Below, one piece after another: positions 8,199 to 15,493 of a stretch of 36,021 nt of DNA. Made by a program: the position numbers and the translations under genes. Source of the stretch: Nocardioides sp. (GTDB taxonomy: Bacteria; Actinomycetota; Actinomycetes; Propionibacteriales; Nocardioidaceae). Position 1 is the stretch's first letter; each line of letters opens with the position of its first letter. Where the stretch lies: the NCBI RefSeq assembly GCF_030655615.1, contig NZ_JAURVJ010000077.1, positions 1 through 36,021 on the forward strand, written 5' to 3'. The notes below the pieces were generated by a model. It was not told the origin of the DNA. It ran no database searches and saw nothing but the letters and a program-made list of their open reading frames with translations.

Positions 8199-8212
8199 TG
8201 AACCCCGGTTCA
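8199..8212. promoter_or_regulatory. Candidate TetR operator upstream of the AidB operon
   Basis: TGAACC-CC-GGTTCA is a perfect inverted repeat with 6-base arms and a 2-base spacer, the usual architecture of TetR-family sites. It lies 9-22 bases upstream of the tetR GTG, across the expected -10 region (TTCACT on the minus strand at 8202-8197, six bases before the start). Autorepression of the operon is inferred. Confidence 0.6.
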
Positions 8213-8241
8213 GACCTTCGCGCAAGGGGCCAGGGCGGACG

Positions 8242-9810
8242 TCAGGGGCAGGGGTTGGGGGAGCCCTGCTCCTCGGTGCCCTGGCAGGTGCCGTACTGGT
8301 CGAGCAGGAGCCGGAAGGTGCGGAGCGTCTCGTGCGGCGGGCGGTCACGGGCGTGGGCGGGGGAGAGCAGGTTCTTCTTCATCAGGGCGTCCTCGTAGAA
8401 CTCCCGGAAGACCACGACGCCGCCGTTGCCGTACCACTCGACGTAGGCCTGGCGGCCGCGCTTGATCAACCGCCACGACCGCAGGTTGGAGGCGAGCGGG
8501 CCGGACTCGCGACGCGCTAGGCCGCTGCTCTCGTTGTAGAACTCGCCGTAGACGAGCTCGCGCCGGTGGTCGCTCAGCAGCGAGTGGCCGTCGACGACGT
8601 GGCCGGGGATGACGCCGAAGACGTCGTAGAGGGTCGGGGCGATGTCGATGAGCGAGACCGGCTTCTTCTCGACCGCCGGCGGCCGGCCCGGGAACCACGC
8701 GAGCATCGGGATGTTGGTGGCGGCCGGGTAGGGGATCGACTTGCCCTCCCAGTTGACCTGGCCCCGGTCGGTGTAGCCGTTGTCGCTGGTGAAGATGACC
8801 GCGGTCTCGTCGAGGGCCCCGGCGTCCTCGAGCCGCTGGAACGTCGCGGCCATCTGGTCGTCGACGTCGTAGAGCGCGCGGACCTTGGCCGTGAAGAGCC
8901 GCTCGTAGTAGGACCGCGGGAAGCGGGCGCCGCGAAAGATCTTGAGCTTGTCGCCGTCGAAGCCCTCGGGGGCGAAGCGGAACGGCGGCACCGGGTCGTC
9001 CGCGTGGTTGACCGACGGCGGCGGCAGGTCCGAGACGTCGCCGCCGATGCCCTGCTTGTGCGGCGCCACGAAGGCGTCGTAGACGAAGAAGGGGTCGCCC
9101 GACTCGAGCTTGTCATCGAGGTAGGCGTCGAGGTAGGCGCCGTTGGTCTCGGTGGTGCTGAGCCCGTCCGTCGGCGTGTAGCGGCGGCCCAGGTCGTCGT
9201 AGAGCTTGAACGCGCCGGCGGGGCCCTTGTAGGAGTTCCAGAAGTTGAAGTGCGCGAAGCCGTTGTCGCGACCGTTGACGCCGTAGTACTCGCTCGCGTC
9301 GATGCCGTTGAGGTTCTTGCCGATGCCGTAGGTGTCGATGCCGAGGAGCGCGAGGTCGTGCTGGACCGTGTCGCGCACGTCGAGGCTCTTGGCGGCGATC
9401 TGGCTGACGACCCGGTTGTTGTGGGAGAGCTGCCCGGTCTGGATCTGCGCGCGGGCGGGGCAGCAGACCGGTGTCGCGGTCGTGGCGGACTCGAAGCAGG
9501 TGCCCTGCTGGCGCAGCCACTTGCTGCTCTTGGGCAGGTAGAGGTCGGCCTCGGCGCAGCTGAAGTCGCTCATGTCGTCGACGAGGAAGAGGATCGCGTT
9601 CTCGACCCGGACCGCGTCGGGCTCGGCCACCGGGTCGGAGGAGTGCGCCCGCTGGTTGATGACGTTGGCGACCAGGCCGCCCACGACCAGGACGGCGACC
9701 ACGATGACGGTCGTCCACGTCGAGCGTCGGTGTCCGGAGCCGGACCCTGGCGGTGGCGGGGGGTCGACCGGCGGCTGCGCGCGAGCGGCAGGGCCGAGAC
9801 CGAGTGACAC
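8242..9810 (-). CDS. Membrane-anchored sulfatase (Cys-type), paralogue 1
   Basis: The protein has 522 residues. It begins with a short proline-rich cytoplasmic segment and one membrane helix (about 32-50), so the catalytic domain should sit outside the cell. The metal-binding FLVDDMSDFSC (75-85) and sulfatase signature CCPAR (116-120) follow, where C116 in C-x-P-x-R would be converted to formylglycine. Later come GIGKNLNG, APHKQGIGG, TSDNGYTDRG and KSIPYP, typical sulfatase active-site strands. Residues 1-30 contain a run of prolines and glycines before the anchor. The C-terminus carries paired cysteines (TCQGTEEQG...PCP), also found in paralogue 2. The substrate is unknown, and no formylglycine-generating enzyme gene is in the window. 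The start is GTG 9810, with no good ribosome site; the start could shift downstream. Confidence 0.85.
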   Translation of the reverse strand: MSLGLGPAARAQPPVDPPPPPGSGSGHRRSTWTTVIVVAVLVVGGLVANVINQRAHSSDPVAEPDAVRVENAILFLVDDMSDFSCAEADLYLPKSSKWLRQQGTCFESATTATPVCCPARAQIQTGQLSHNNRVVSQIAAKSLDVRDTVQHDLALLGIDTYGIGKNLNGIDASEYYGVNGRDNGFAHFNFWNSYKGPAGAFKLYDDLGRRYTPTDGLSTTETNGAYLDAYLDDKLESGDPFFVYDAFVAPHKQGIGGDVSDLPPPSVNHADDPVPPFRFAPEGFDGDKLKIFRGARFPRSYYERLFTAKVRALYDVDDQMAATFQRLEDAGALDETAVIFTSDNGYTDRGQVNWEGKSIPYPAATNIPMLAWFPGRPPAVEKKPVSLIDIAPTLYDVFGVIPGHVVDGHSLLSDHRRELVYGEFYNESSGLARRESGPLASNLRSWRLIKRGRQAYVEWYGNGGVVVFREFYEDALMKKNLLSPAHARDRPPHETLRTFRLLLDQYGTCQGTEEQGSPNPCP

Positions 9811-9869
9811 GCCCCGAAGTGAATCAGACCGGTATGGTCACGCCCGATTCCTGGGGGCGGACCGGCGCG

Positions 9870-11396
9870 TCAGGTGCAGGGACGGACCCAGCCGTCCTCG
9901 ACGGTGCCGGCACACCGCGACTGCGCGACGAGCTGCTGGTGCAGGTAGCGCACGAGGGACGGCTTGGGCCGCCGCCCGCGGTAGCCCGGCCACAGCATGT
10001 TGGCCAGCATCCTGGGCTCGCCGTAGAGCTCGCGCCGCAGGATCGTGCCCTCGGGCCGGTACCACTCGACGTAGGACCACCGGCCCTGCTTGAGCAGCCG
10101 CCACGAGCTGACGTAGCCCGTCGCGCGCCCCGACTCCTCGTCGACCAGGGAGTCGCGCTCGCCGAAGAACTCGCCGTAGACCTGCTTGCGGGTGTGGCCG
10201 CCGCGCAGCGAGTGCCCGTCGAGCCGGTGTCCGGGGGTGACGCCGAGGACGTCGTAGAGCGTGGGCGCGATGTCGACGAGCTGCACGGGCTTGCGGACGA
10301 CCGCGGGCGCCGCGCCGGGGTACCACGCGAGCATCGGCACGTCGGTCGACGCCGGGTAGGGGATGGCCTTGCCGTCCCAGTTGACCTGGCCGCGGTCGGT
10401 GTAGCCGTTGTCGCTGGCGAAGATCACGGCGGTCTCGTCGAGGACGCCGGCCGTCTCGAGCTTGGCGAACACCGACGCCATCTGGTGGTCGACGTCGTAG
10501 AGCGCACGGATCCGCTGGGTCCACAGGTGCTGGTAGAAGGCCCGGGTGCGGCGCGGCTTGGCGAACAGCGGCAGCTTGTCGCGGGCCTCGGGCTCGGGCG
10601 CGTAGTAGAACGGCGGTACGGCGGCCTGCGCGTGGGCCGGGGTCGGCAGGGGCATGACCCCCTGGCCGCCGCCGACGCCCTGCTTGTGCGGTGCGAAGAA
10701 CGCGTCGTAGACGAAGAACCGCTCCCCGGTCTCGAGGTAGCCGTCGAGCTTGTCGTCGAGGAACGCACCGTTGGTCTCGGTGCTGTGGAGCCCGTCGGTC
10801 GGCACGTAGGTGCTGCCGTCGTCGGCGTAGAGCAGGAACGAGCCCGGCGCGTTCTTGTAGGAGTTCCAGAAGTCGAAGTCGTCGAACCCGTTGCTCATCG
10901 CGCCCGGGCCGTAGTAGTTGGCCGCGTCGACCCCGTTGAGGTTCTTGCCCACGCCGTAGGTGGTGAGGCCGGCCTCGCCGAGGTCGTGCTGCACGGTGTG
11001 GCTCACGTCGAGGTGACGCGCGTCGAGCTGGGTGCGCACCCGGTTGTTGTGCGCCAGCTGCCCGGTCTGCACCTGGGCCCGCGCCGGGCAGCAGACCGGC
11101 GTCGAGGTCGACGCGGTCTCGTAGCAGGTGCCGCGGTCCTTGAGCCACGCCGAGCTCTCGGGCAGGAAGTCGTGCACCTGCGAGCAGGAGAAGTCGCTCA
11201 TGTCGTCGACCAGGAACACGACGGCGTTGCGGACGCCGGACCCGGCACCGCCGGGAGCCGGCCACGGCTCGGGCTCGTCGGCTACCCGCTGCTGACCGCC
11301 CGCCACGCTGGTCGTGGTCGACAGGGGGTCGGTCCCGACGAGCGTGCCGGCGAGCAGGAGCACCAGGGCTGCCGCCAGCAGTCTCGAGCGCTTCAC
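9870..11396 (-). CDS. Secreted sulfatase (Cys-type), paralogue 2
   Basis: The protein has 508 residues and is clearly homologous to the downstream sulfatase along its whole length. It starts at GTG 11396 with a Sec signal (MKRSRLLAAALVLLLAGTLVG). The shared landmarks are FLVDDMSDFSC (61-71), CCPAR at 102-106 with C102 as the formylglycine site, GVGKNLNG, DFDFWNSYK, TETNGAFLDDKL, APHKQGVGG, ASDNGYTDRGQVNWDGK and a cysteine-bearing tail (SRCAGTVEDG...PCT). It differs from paralogue 1 in having a cleavable signal rather than a membrane anchor with a cytoplasmic tail. The gap between the two genes is 59 bases, so they probably share a transcript that begins near the 18-base palindrome at 11417-11434. 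The likely role is extracellular sulfate-ester cleavage for sulfur or carbon scavenging; the substrate is not predictable. Confidence 0.87.
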   Translation of the reverse strand: MKRSRLLAAALVLLLAGTLVGTDPLSTTTSVAGGQQRVADEPEPWPAPGGAGSGVRNAVVFLVDDMSDFSCSQVHDFLPESSAWLKDRGTCYETASTSTPVCCPARAQVQTGQLAHNNRVRTQLDARHLDVSHTVQHDLGEAGLTTYGVGKNLNGVDAANYYGPGAMSNGFDDFDFWNSYKNAPGSFLLYADDGSTYVPTDGLHSTETNGAFLDDKLDGYLETGERFFVYDAFFAPHKQGVGGGQGVMPLPTPAHAQAAVPPFYYAPEPEARDKLPLFAKPRRTRAFYQHLWTQRIRALYDVDHQMASVFAKLETAGVLDETAVIFASDNGYTDRGQVNWDGKAIPYPASTDVPMLAWYPGAAPAVVRKPVQLVDIAPTLYDVLGVTPGHRLDGHSLRGGHTRKQVYGEFFGERDSLVDEESGRATGYVSSWRLLKQGRWSYVEWYRPEGTILRRELYGEPRMLANMLWPGYRGRRPKPSLVRYLHQQLVAQSRCAGTVEDGWVRPCT

Positions 11397-11416
11397 ACGG
11401 CACCAACGGGACTCAC

Positions 11417-11434
11417 GGGGAAAACGTTTACCCC
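11417..11434. promoter_or_regulatory. LacI-like palindrome upstream of the sulfatase pair
   Basis: GGGGAAAACGTTTACCCC is an 18-base palindrome broken only by an A/A pair at positions 5 and 14. A central CG within AAACGTTT is characteristic of LacI/GalR-family operators. It lies 21 bases upstream of the sulfatase GTG (11396), where a repressor would block transcription. No LacI-family gene is in the window, so the regulator would be encoded elsewhere. Confidence 0.45.
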
Positions 11435-11513
11435 ATACCCGACCGAACCTGTGCACTAAGGCCGTCCGGTGGACGAGGTGTTGCGCAACCGTGACGCCGG
11501 TGACGCCAACCCG

Positions 11514-11543
11514 TTGACAACTAGAACACGTTCCACTGAGACT
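11514..11543 (+). promoter_or_regulatory. Promoter of the phosphotransferase operon
   Basis: TTGACA (11514-11519) is a consensus -35; GAGACT (11538-11543) follows after 18 bases and ends six bases before GTG 11550. This predicts a leaderless mRNA, in line with other genes in the window. The KstR-like palindrome lies in the spacer, so binding would block RNA polymerase. Confidence 0.5.
11522..11535. promoter_or_regulatory. KstR-like operator 1
   Basis: TAGAAC-AC-GTTCCA is an imperfect palindrome matching the TnnAACnnGTTnnA core known for KstR, the TetR repressor of steroid/cholesterol catabolism in mycobacteria and rhodococci. It sits between the -35 and -10 of the phosphotransferase promoter. 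A second near-identical site is at 29659-29672. KstR itself is not encoded here. Confidence 0.55.
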
Positions 11544-11549
11544 CCGAAC

Positions 11550-12695
11550 GTGACCCAAGCCACACCGCCCGCGACCGACATGACGATGCAGCGGTCGAGC
11601 CGGGACGCGACCACGGTGCCGGGGCTGCTGGCCGACTGGCTCACGACCCTGCTCCCCGCCGGCGCCGACCCCGAGGTCGTGCTCCTCTCCGGCGTCGACG
11701 CCAACGGGATGAGCTCGGAGACGCTGATCTTCGACGCGACCTGGACCGAGGGCGGCACCCGCGCCACCCACGAGTACGTCGCCCGGGTGGCCCCGTCGGC
11801 GGACGACTTCCCGGTGTTCCCGACCTACGCCCTCCAGGACCAGTACGACGCCATGCGGCTCGTCGCGGAGCTGACCGACGTCCCGGTGCCGACGGTCGGG
11901 TTCGTCGAGCCGACCGGGATCGTCCTGGGCACGCCGTTCTTCCTCATGGACCGCGTCGACGGCGTCATCCCGCAGGACGTGCTGCCCTACAACTTCGGCG
12001 ACAACTGGCTGCACGACGCCGCGCCCGAGCAGCAGCGCCGGCTGCAGGACGCCTCGGTCGACGTCATCGCCCGGCTGCACGCGATCCCCGACGCGGGCAG
12101 GACGTTCGCCTTCCTCGACCCGCACCAGCCGGGGGAGACCCCGCTGGCGCGCAACCTGGCCCGCACCCGCGCCTGGTACGACTTCGCGGTCGCCGACATC
12201 GGTCGCTCGCCGCTCGCCGAGCGCGGGCTCGACTGGCTCGAGGCCCACCTGCACGACGCCGAGGCGGCCGGCAGCGGCGACGTCGTCCTCTGCTGGGGCG
12301 ACAGCCGGATCGGCAACATGATCTACCGCGACTTCGAGCCCGTCGCCGTCCTCGACTGGGAGATGGCGGCCATCGGCCCGCGCGAGCTCGACCTGTCGTG
12401 GATCGCCTTCGCCCACATGGTCTTCGAGTCGATCACCGGGGTCATGGGCATGCCGGGCATGCCCGACTTCATGCGGGAGCAGGACATCGTGGCGACCTAC
12501 GAGGAGATCACCGGTGTCACGCTCGCCGACCTCACCTGGTTCCACCTCTACAACGCCGTCCAGTGGTGCATCGTCTTCATGCGCACCGGCGCCCGCCAGA
12601 TCCACTTCGGCGAGATCGAGCGCCCCGACGACATCGAGACGCTGATGCACCACAAGCTGCTCATGGAGTCGATCCTCGAGCGGGCCGGCGCCTGA
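11550..12695 (+). CDS. Phosphotransferase family protein (APH/CHK-like kinase fold)
   Basis: The protein has 381 residues from GTG 11550. This start is favoured because a TTGACA/GAGACT promoter ends six bases upstream; ATG 11580 or 11586 are alternatives and neither has a clear ribosome site. The fold is aminoglycoside-phosphotransferase-like: a nucleotide-lobe segment with EYVARVAP, PFFLMDRVDG in the hinge region, the catalytic loop VLCWGDSRIGNMIY (a variant of HGDxxxxN with W-G-D) and the Mg2+ motif VLDWEMAAIGPRELDLSW. Such proteins in actinobacteria often accompany acyl-CoA dehydrogenases and steroid or fatty-acid genes; their substrates are mostly unknown and antibiotic resistance is unlikely. 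It overlaps the next gene by one base. The upstream KstR-like site suggests steroid- or acyl-CoA-responsive control. Confidence 0.82.
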   Translation: MTQATPPATDMTMQRSSRDATTVPGLLADWLTTLLPAGADPEVVLLSGVDANGMSSETLIFDATWTEGGTRATHEYVARVAPSADDFPVFPTYALQDQYDAMRLVAELTDVPVPTVGFVEPTGIVLGTPFFLMDRVDGVIPQDVLPYNFGDNWLHDAAPEQQRRLQDASVDVIARLHAIPDAGRTFAFLDPHQPGETPLARNLARTRAWYDFAVADIGRSPLAERGLDWLEAHLHDAEAAGSGDVVLCWGDSRIGNMIYRDFEPVAVLDWEMAAIGPRELDLSWIAFAHMVFESITGVMGMPGMPDFMREQDIVATYEEITGVTLADLTWFHLYNAVQWCIVFMRTGARQIHFGEIERPDDIETLMHHKLLMESILERAGA

Positions 12696-13807
12696 TGCCG
12701 GTCCAGCACGGGCTCAGCGCCCTCGACGAGTACCCGATCCACCAGGCGCCCCTGCCGGTCACCTGGGCCGCGTCCAGCGACCGCAACTTCTACGACCGCT
12801 CCTACTTCAACGCCCACGACCGCACCGGCGACGTCTTCGCGATCTTCGGGCACGGCTACTACCCCAACCTCGGCACCAAGGACGCGTTCTTCCTGGTCCG
12901 CCGCGGCGACGAGCAGACCGCCGTCCACCTCGGTGACGCCATCGACGACGACCGGATGAACCAGCACGTCGGCGGCTACCGCGTCGAGGTCGTCGAGCCG
13001 CTGCGCCAGGTCCGGGTCGTGCTCGACGAGACCGAGGGCATCGCCGCCGACCTCACGTGGGACGGGTCGTTCCCGGTGCTGCAGGAGATGCCCCACGTGA
13101 TGCGGTCCGGCTCGCGGGTCACCCTCGAGGCCCAGCGCTTCGCCCAGGTCGGGACGTGGTCCGGCTCCTTCTCCGTCGACGGCACGGACTACGCCGTCAC
13201 GCCCGACACCTGGGTGGGCAGCCGCGACCGCTCGTGGGGGATCCGCCCGGTCGGCGAGGCCGTGCCGGCCGGCGCGCCCGCGACCCCCGAGTTCGAGGGC
13301 ATGTGGTGGCTCTACGTCCCGATGCGCTTCGACGACTTCATGCTCTGCCTGATCATCCAGGAGGAGCCCGACGGCTACCGCTCCCTCAACGACTGCCACC
13401 GGGTGTGGGCCGACGGACGCGTCGAGCAGCTCGGCTGGCCGCACGTCGCGGTCCGCTACGCCCCCGGCACCCGCGTGCCCACCGGCGCGACCATCACCTG
13501 CACGACCCCCGACGGCAAGCCGCTCGAGATCGAGGTCGAGTCGCGCCTCGCCGTACCCCTCCACGTCGGTGGCGGCTACGGCGGCGACTCCGACTGGTCC
13601 CACGGCGTGTGGAAGGGCCCCGGCTTCACCGAGCGCGTCACCTACGACATCACCGCCTCGGACGTGGCCGGCCGGGTGATGTTCGGCGTCATCGACCACG
13701 TCGGCCGTGCCACCTGTGACGGGCAGGAGGGCTGGGGCCTCTTCGAGCACGGCGCCCTCGGCCGCCACGACCCCTCCGGATTCACCGACTGGTTCACAGT
13801 CTCATGA
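12695..13807 (+). CDS. Uncharacterised protein, DUF7064/DUF7065-like (possible AttH/CrtC-like fold)
   Basis: The protein has 370 residues, starting at the ATG within TGATG, so its start overlaps the phosphotransferase stop by one base and translation is probably coupled. No signal peptide or membrane helix is seen. It is rich in beta-strand-like segments, many tryptophans and repeated elements such as FAIFGHGYYPNLGTKDAFF, WDGSFPVLQEMPHVMRSG, DTWVGSRDRSWGIRPVG, MWWLYVPMRFDDFMLCLI and GVIDHVGRATCDGQEGWGL. I associate this pattern with uncharacterised two-half proteins of the AttH/hydroxyneurosporene-synthase-like lipocalin group, but the family assignment is from memory and weak. The tight pairing with a phosphotransferase and the nearby aldehyde dehydrogenase suggest a role in the same lipid- or steroid-related pathway. 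Confidence 0.6.
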   Translation: MPVQHGLSALDEYPIHQAPLPVTWAASSDRNFYDRSYFNAHDRTGDVFAIFGHGYYPNLGTKDAFFLVRRGDEQTAVHLGDAIDDDRMNQHVGGYRVEVVEPLRQVRVVLDETEGIAADLTWDGSFPVLQEMPHVMRSGSRVTLEAQRFAQVGTWSGSFSVDGTDYAVTPDTWVGSRDRSWGIRPVGEAVPAGAPATPEFEGMWWLYVPMRFDDFMLCLIIQEEPDGYRSLNDCHRVWADGRVEQLGWPHVAVRYAPGTRVPTGATITCTTPDGKPLEIEVESRLAVPLHVGGGYGGDSDWSHGVWKGPGFTERVTYDITASDVAGRVMFGVIDHVGRATCDGQEGWGLFEHGALGRHDPSGFTDWFTVS

Positions 13808-13961
13808 CGCGTTCCGGACGGCAGGGGGGTCCCACCCGCGCCGAGACGGGTCGAGCTGGGGCCAGGTCGGTCTCCGGCACGGGCGTGACGCTGTCCCCCT
13901 TCCGCCCGGACCGCGTGGCGCCCCCTCATTCCCGACCGTCGACCGATACGGAGACCCACTC

Positions 13962-15416
13962 ATGACCCTCGACCGCGACACCTTCTTCATCGACGGCGCC
14001 TGGGCCGCCCCCACGTCCAGCGGCACCATCGAGGTGATCTCACCGCACACCGAGGAGGTGGTCGCAACCGTGCCCGAGGGCACCGTCGCCGACATCGACG
14101 CCGCGGTCGCCGCGGCGCGGCGGGCGTTCGACGAGGGACCGTGGCCCCGGCTCACGCCCCAGGAGCGGATCGACGTCGTCCAGGTCTTCTCCGGCCTCTA
14201 CGCCGGCAAGCTGGCCGAGATGGCCGACGTGATCACCGCCGAGATGGGCTCGCCCACGTCGTTCTCCAACCTGGCCCAGTCGCCGGCGCCGTGGATGCAG
14301 ATCGAGGCGTTCCTCGGCATCGCCCGCAGCTATCCGTGGGAGGAGGTGCGCGACGGCGTGATGGGGATGCCGGTCATGGTCCGCCGCGAGCCGGTCGGCG
14401 TCGTGGCCGCGATCCCGCCGTGGAACGTCCCGCAGTTCACGATCATGTCCAAGGTCGTCCCGGCGCTGCTGGCCGGCTGCACCGTCGTCGTCAAGCCGGC
14501 GCCCGAGACCCCGCTCGACGGCTACCTGATGGCCGAGCTGCTGCACGAGGCCGGCGTCCCCGCGGGCGTCGTCAACATCGTCGCCGGCGGACGTGAGGTC
14601 GGCGAGCACCTCGTCGCCCACCGCGGTGTCGACAAGGTCGCCTTCACCGGCTCGACCGCCGCGGGCCGCAAGATCGCCGCCGTCTGCGGCGAGCAGCTCA
14701 AGCGGGTCAGCCTCGAGCTCGGCGGCAAGTCGGCCGCGATCGTGCTCGACGACGCCGACCTCACCCAGGCCGTCGAGGGCCTGAAGTTCACCGCCCTGAT
14801 GAACTCCGGCCAGGCCTGCGTCGCCCAGACCCGGATCCTGGCCAGCCGTGCCAACTACGCCAACGTCGTGGACGCCCTGGCCGAGGCGGTCGGTGGCATG
14901 CAGGTCGGCGACCCGATGGACCCTGCCACCGAGATCGGCCCGATGGTCGCCCAGCGCCAGCAGGAGCGGGTCGAGAAGTACATCGCGCTCGGGCAGGAGG
15001 AGGGGGCCCGGCTCGTCGTCGGCGGCAACGGCATGCCCGACGGCCTCGACCGCGGCTGGTACGTCCGCCCGACCGTCTTCGCCGACGTCGACAACGGGAT
15101 GCGGATCGCCCAGGAGGAGATCTTCGGCCCGGTCCTCTCGGTGATCCCCTACGACGACGTCGACGACGCCGTCCGGATCGCCAACGACTCCGACTACGGG
15201 CTGGCCGGGACCGTCTGGACCGGCGACCAGGCCGCGGGCCTCGACGTCGCCCGCCGGGTCCGCACCGGGACCTACGGCGTCAACACCTACACGATGGACT
15301 TCTCCGCGCCCTTCGGCGGCTTCAAGGCCTCCGGCCTGGGGCGCGAGTTCGGCCCCGAGGGGCTGGGTCAGTACACCGAGCTGAAGTCGATCTACCTCGA
15401 GGCGCCGACCGGCTGA
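13962..15416 (+). CDS. Aldehyde dehydrogenase family protein
   Basis: The protein has 484 residues, normal for NAD(P)-dependent aldehyde dehydrogenases. The ATG at 13962 has GGAG (13950-13953) eight bases upstream. The cofactor-binding region shows IPPWNVPQ (151-158), VVKPAPETPL and FTGSTAAGRKI (228-238); the catalytic base is E252 in LELGGK, and the nucleophile is C286 in NSGQACVAQT. EIFGPVL and the C-terminal GGFKASGLGREFG are also present. It would oxidise an aldehyde to the acid in the cytoplasm; the substrate is unknown. A mycobacterial relative of this general type (Rv0223c, as I recall) belongs to the KstR regulon, which fits the KstR-like operator at the head of the upstream pair, although a 154-base gap could hold its own promoter. 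Confidence 0.9.
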   Translation: MTLDRDTFFIDGAWAAPTSSGTIEVISPHTEEVVATVPEGTVADIDAAVAAARRAFDEGPWPRLTPQERIDVVQVFSGLYAGKLAEMADVITAEMGSPTSFSNLAQSPAPWMQIEAFLGIARSYPWEEVRDGVMGMPVMVRREPVGVVAAIPPWNVPQFTIMSKVVPALLAGCTVVVKPAPETPLDGYLMAELLHEAGVPAGVVNIVAGGREVGEHLVAHRGVDKVAFTGSTAAGRKIAAVCGEQLKRVSLELGGKSAAIVLDDADLTQAVEGLKFTALMNSGQACVAQTRILASRANYANVVDALAEAVGGMQVGDPMDPATEIGPMVAQRQQERVEKYIALGQEEGARLVVGGNGMPDGLDRGWYVRPTVFADVDNGMRIAQEEIFGPVLSVIPYDDVDDAVRIANDSDYGLAGTVWTGDQAAGLDVARRVRTGTYGVNTYTMDFSAPFGGFKASGLGREFGPEGLGQYTELKSIYLEAPTG

Positions 15417-15493
15417 CGGTCGCAGGTCACGGCCCCGGCCGCATGGTCAGTTCGGGTCATGCCGGTGCTCGGGGCCGGTGCCATGCTCCGGGG

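Noticed and set aside
9753..11459. A 568-codon plus-strand frame across the sulfatases
   Set aside because: It is antisense to two genes with clear active-site motifs and has only Val/Arg/Gly-rich filler.
11550..12695. Aminoglycoside resistance gene
   Set aside because: The kinase fold is shared, but the catalytic loop has WGD, the context is metabolic and such family members are usually not resistance enzymes.
15430..15477. Terminator hairpin after the aldehyde dehydrogenase
   Set aside because: CGGCCCCG and CGGGGCCG can pair, but the loop is 32 bases long and there is no T-run.
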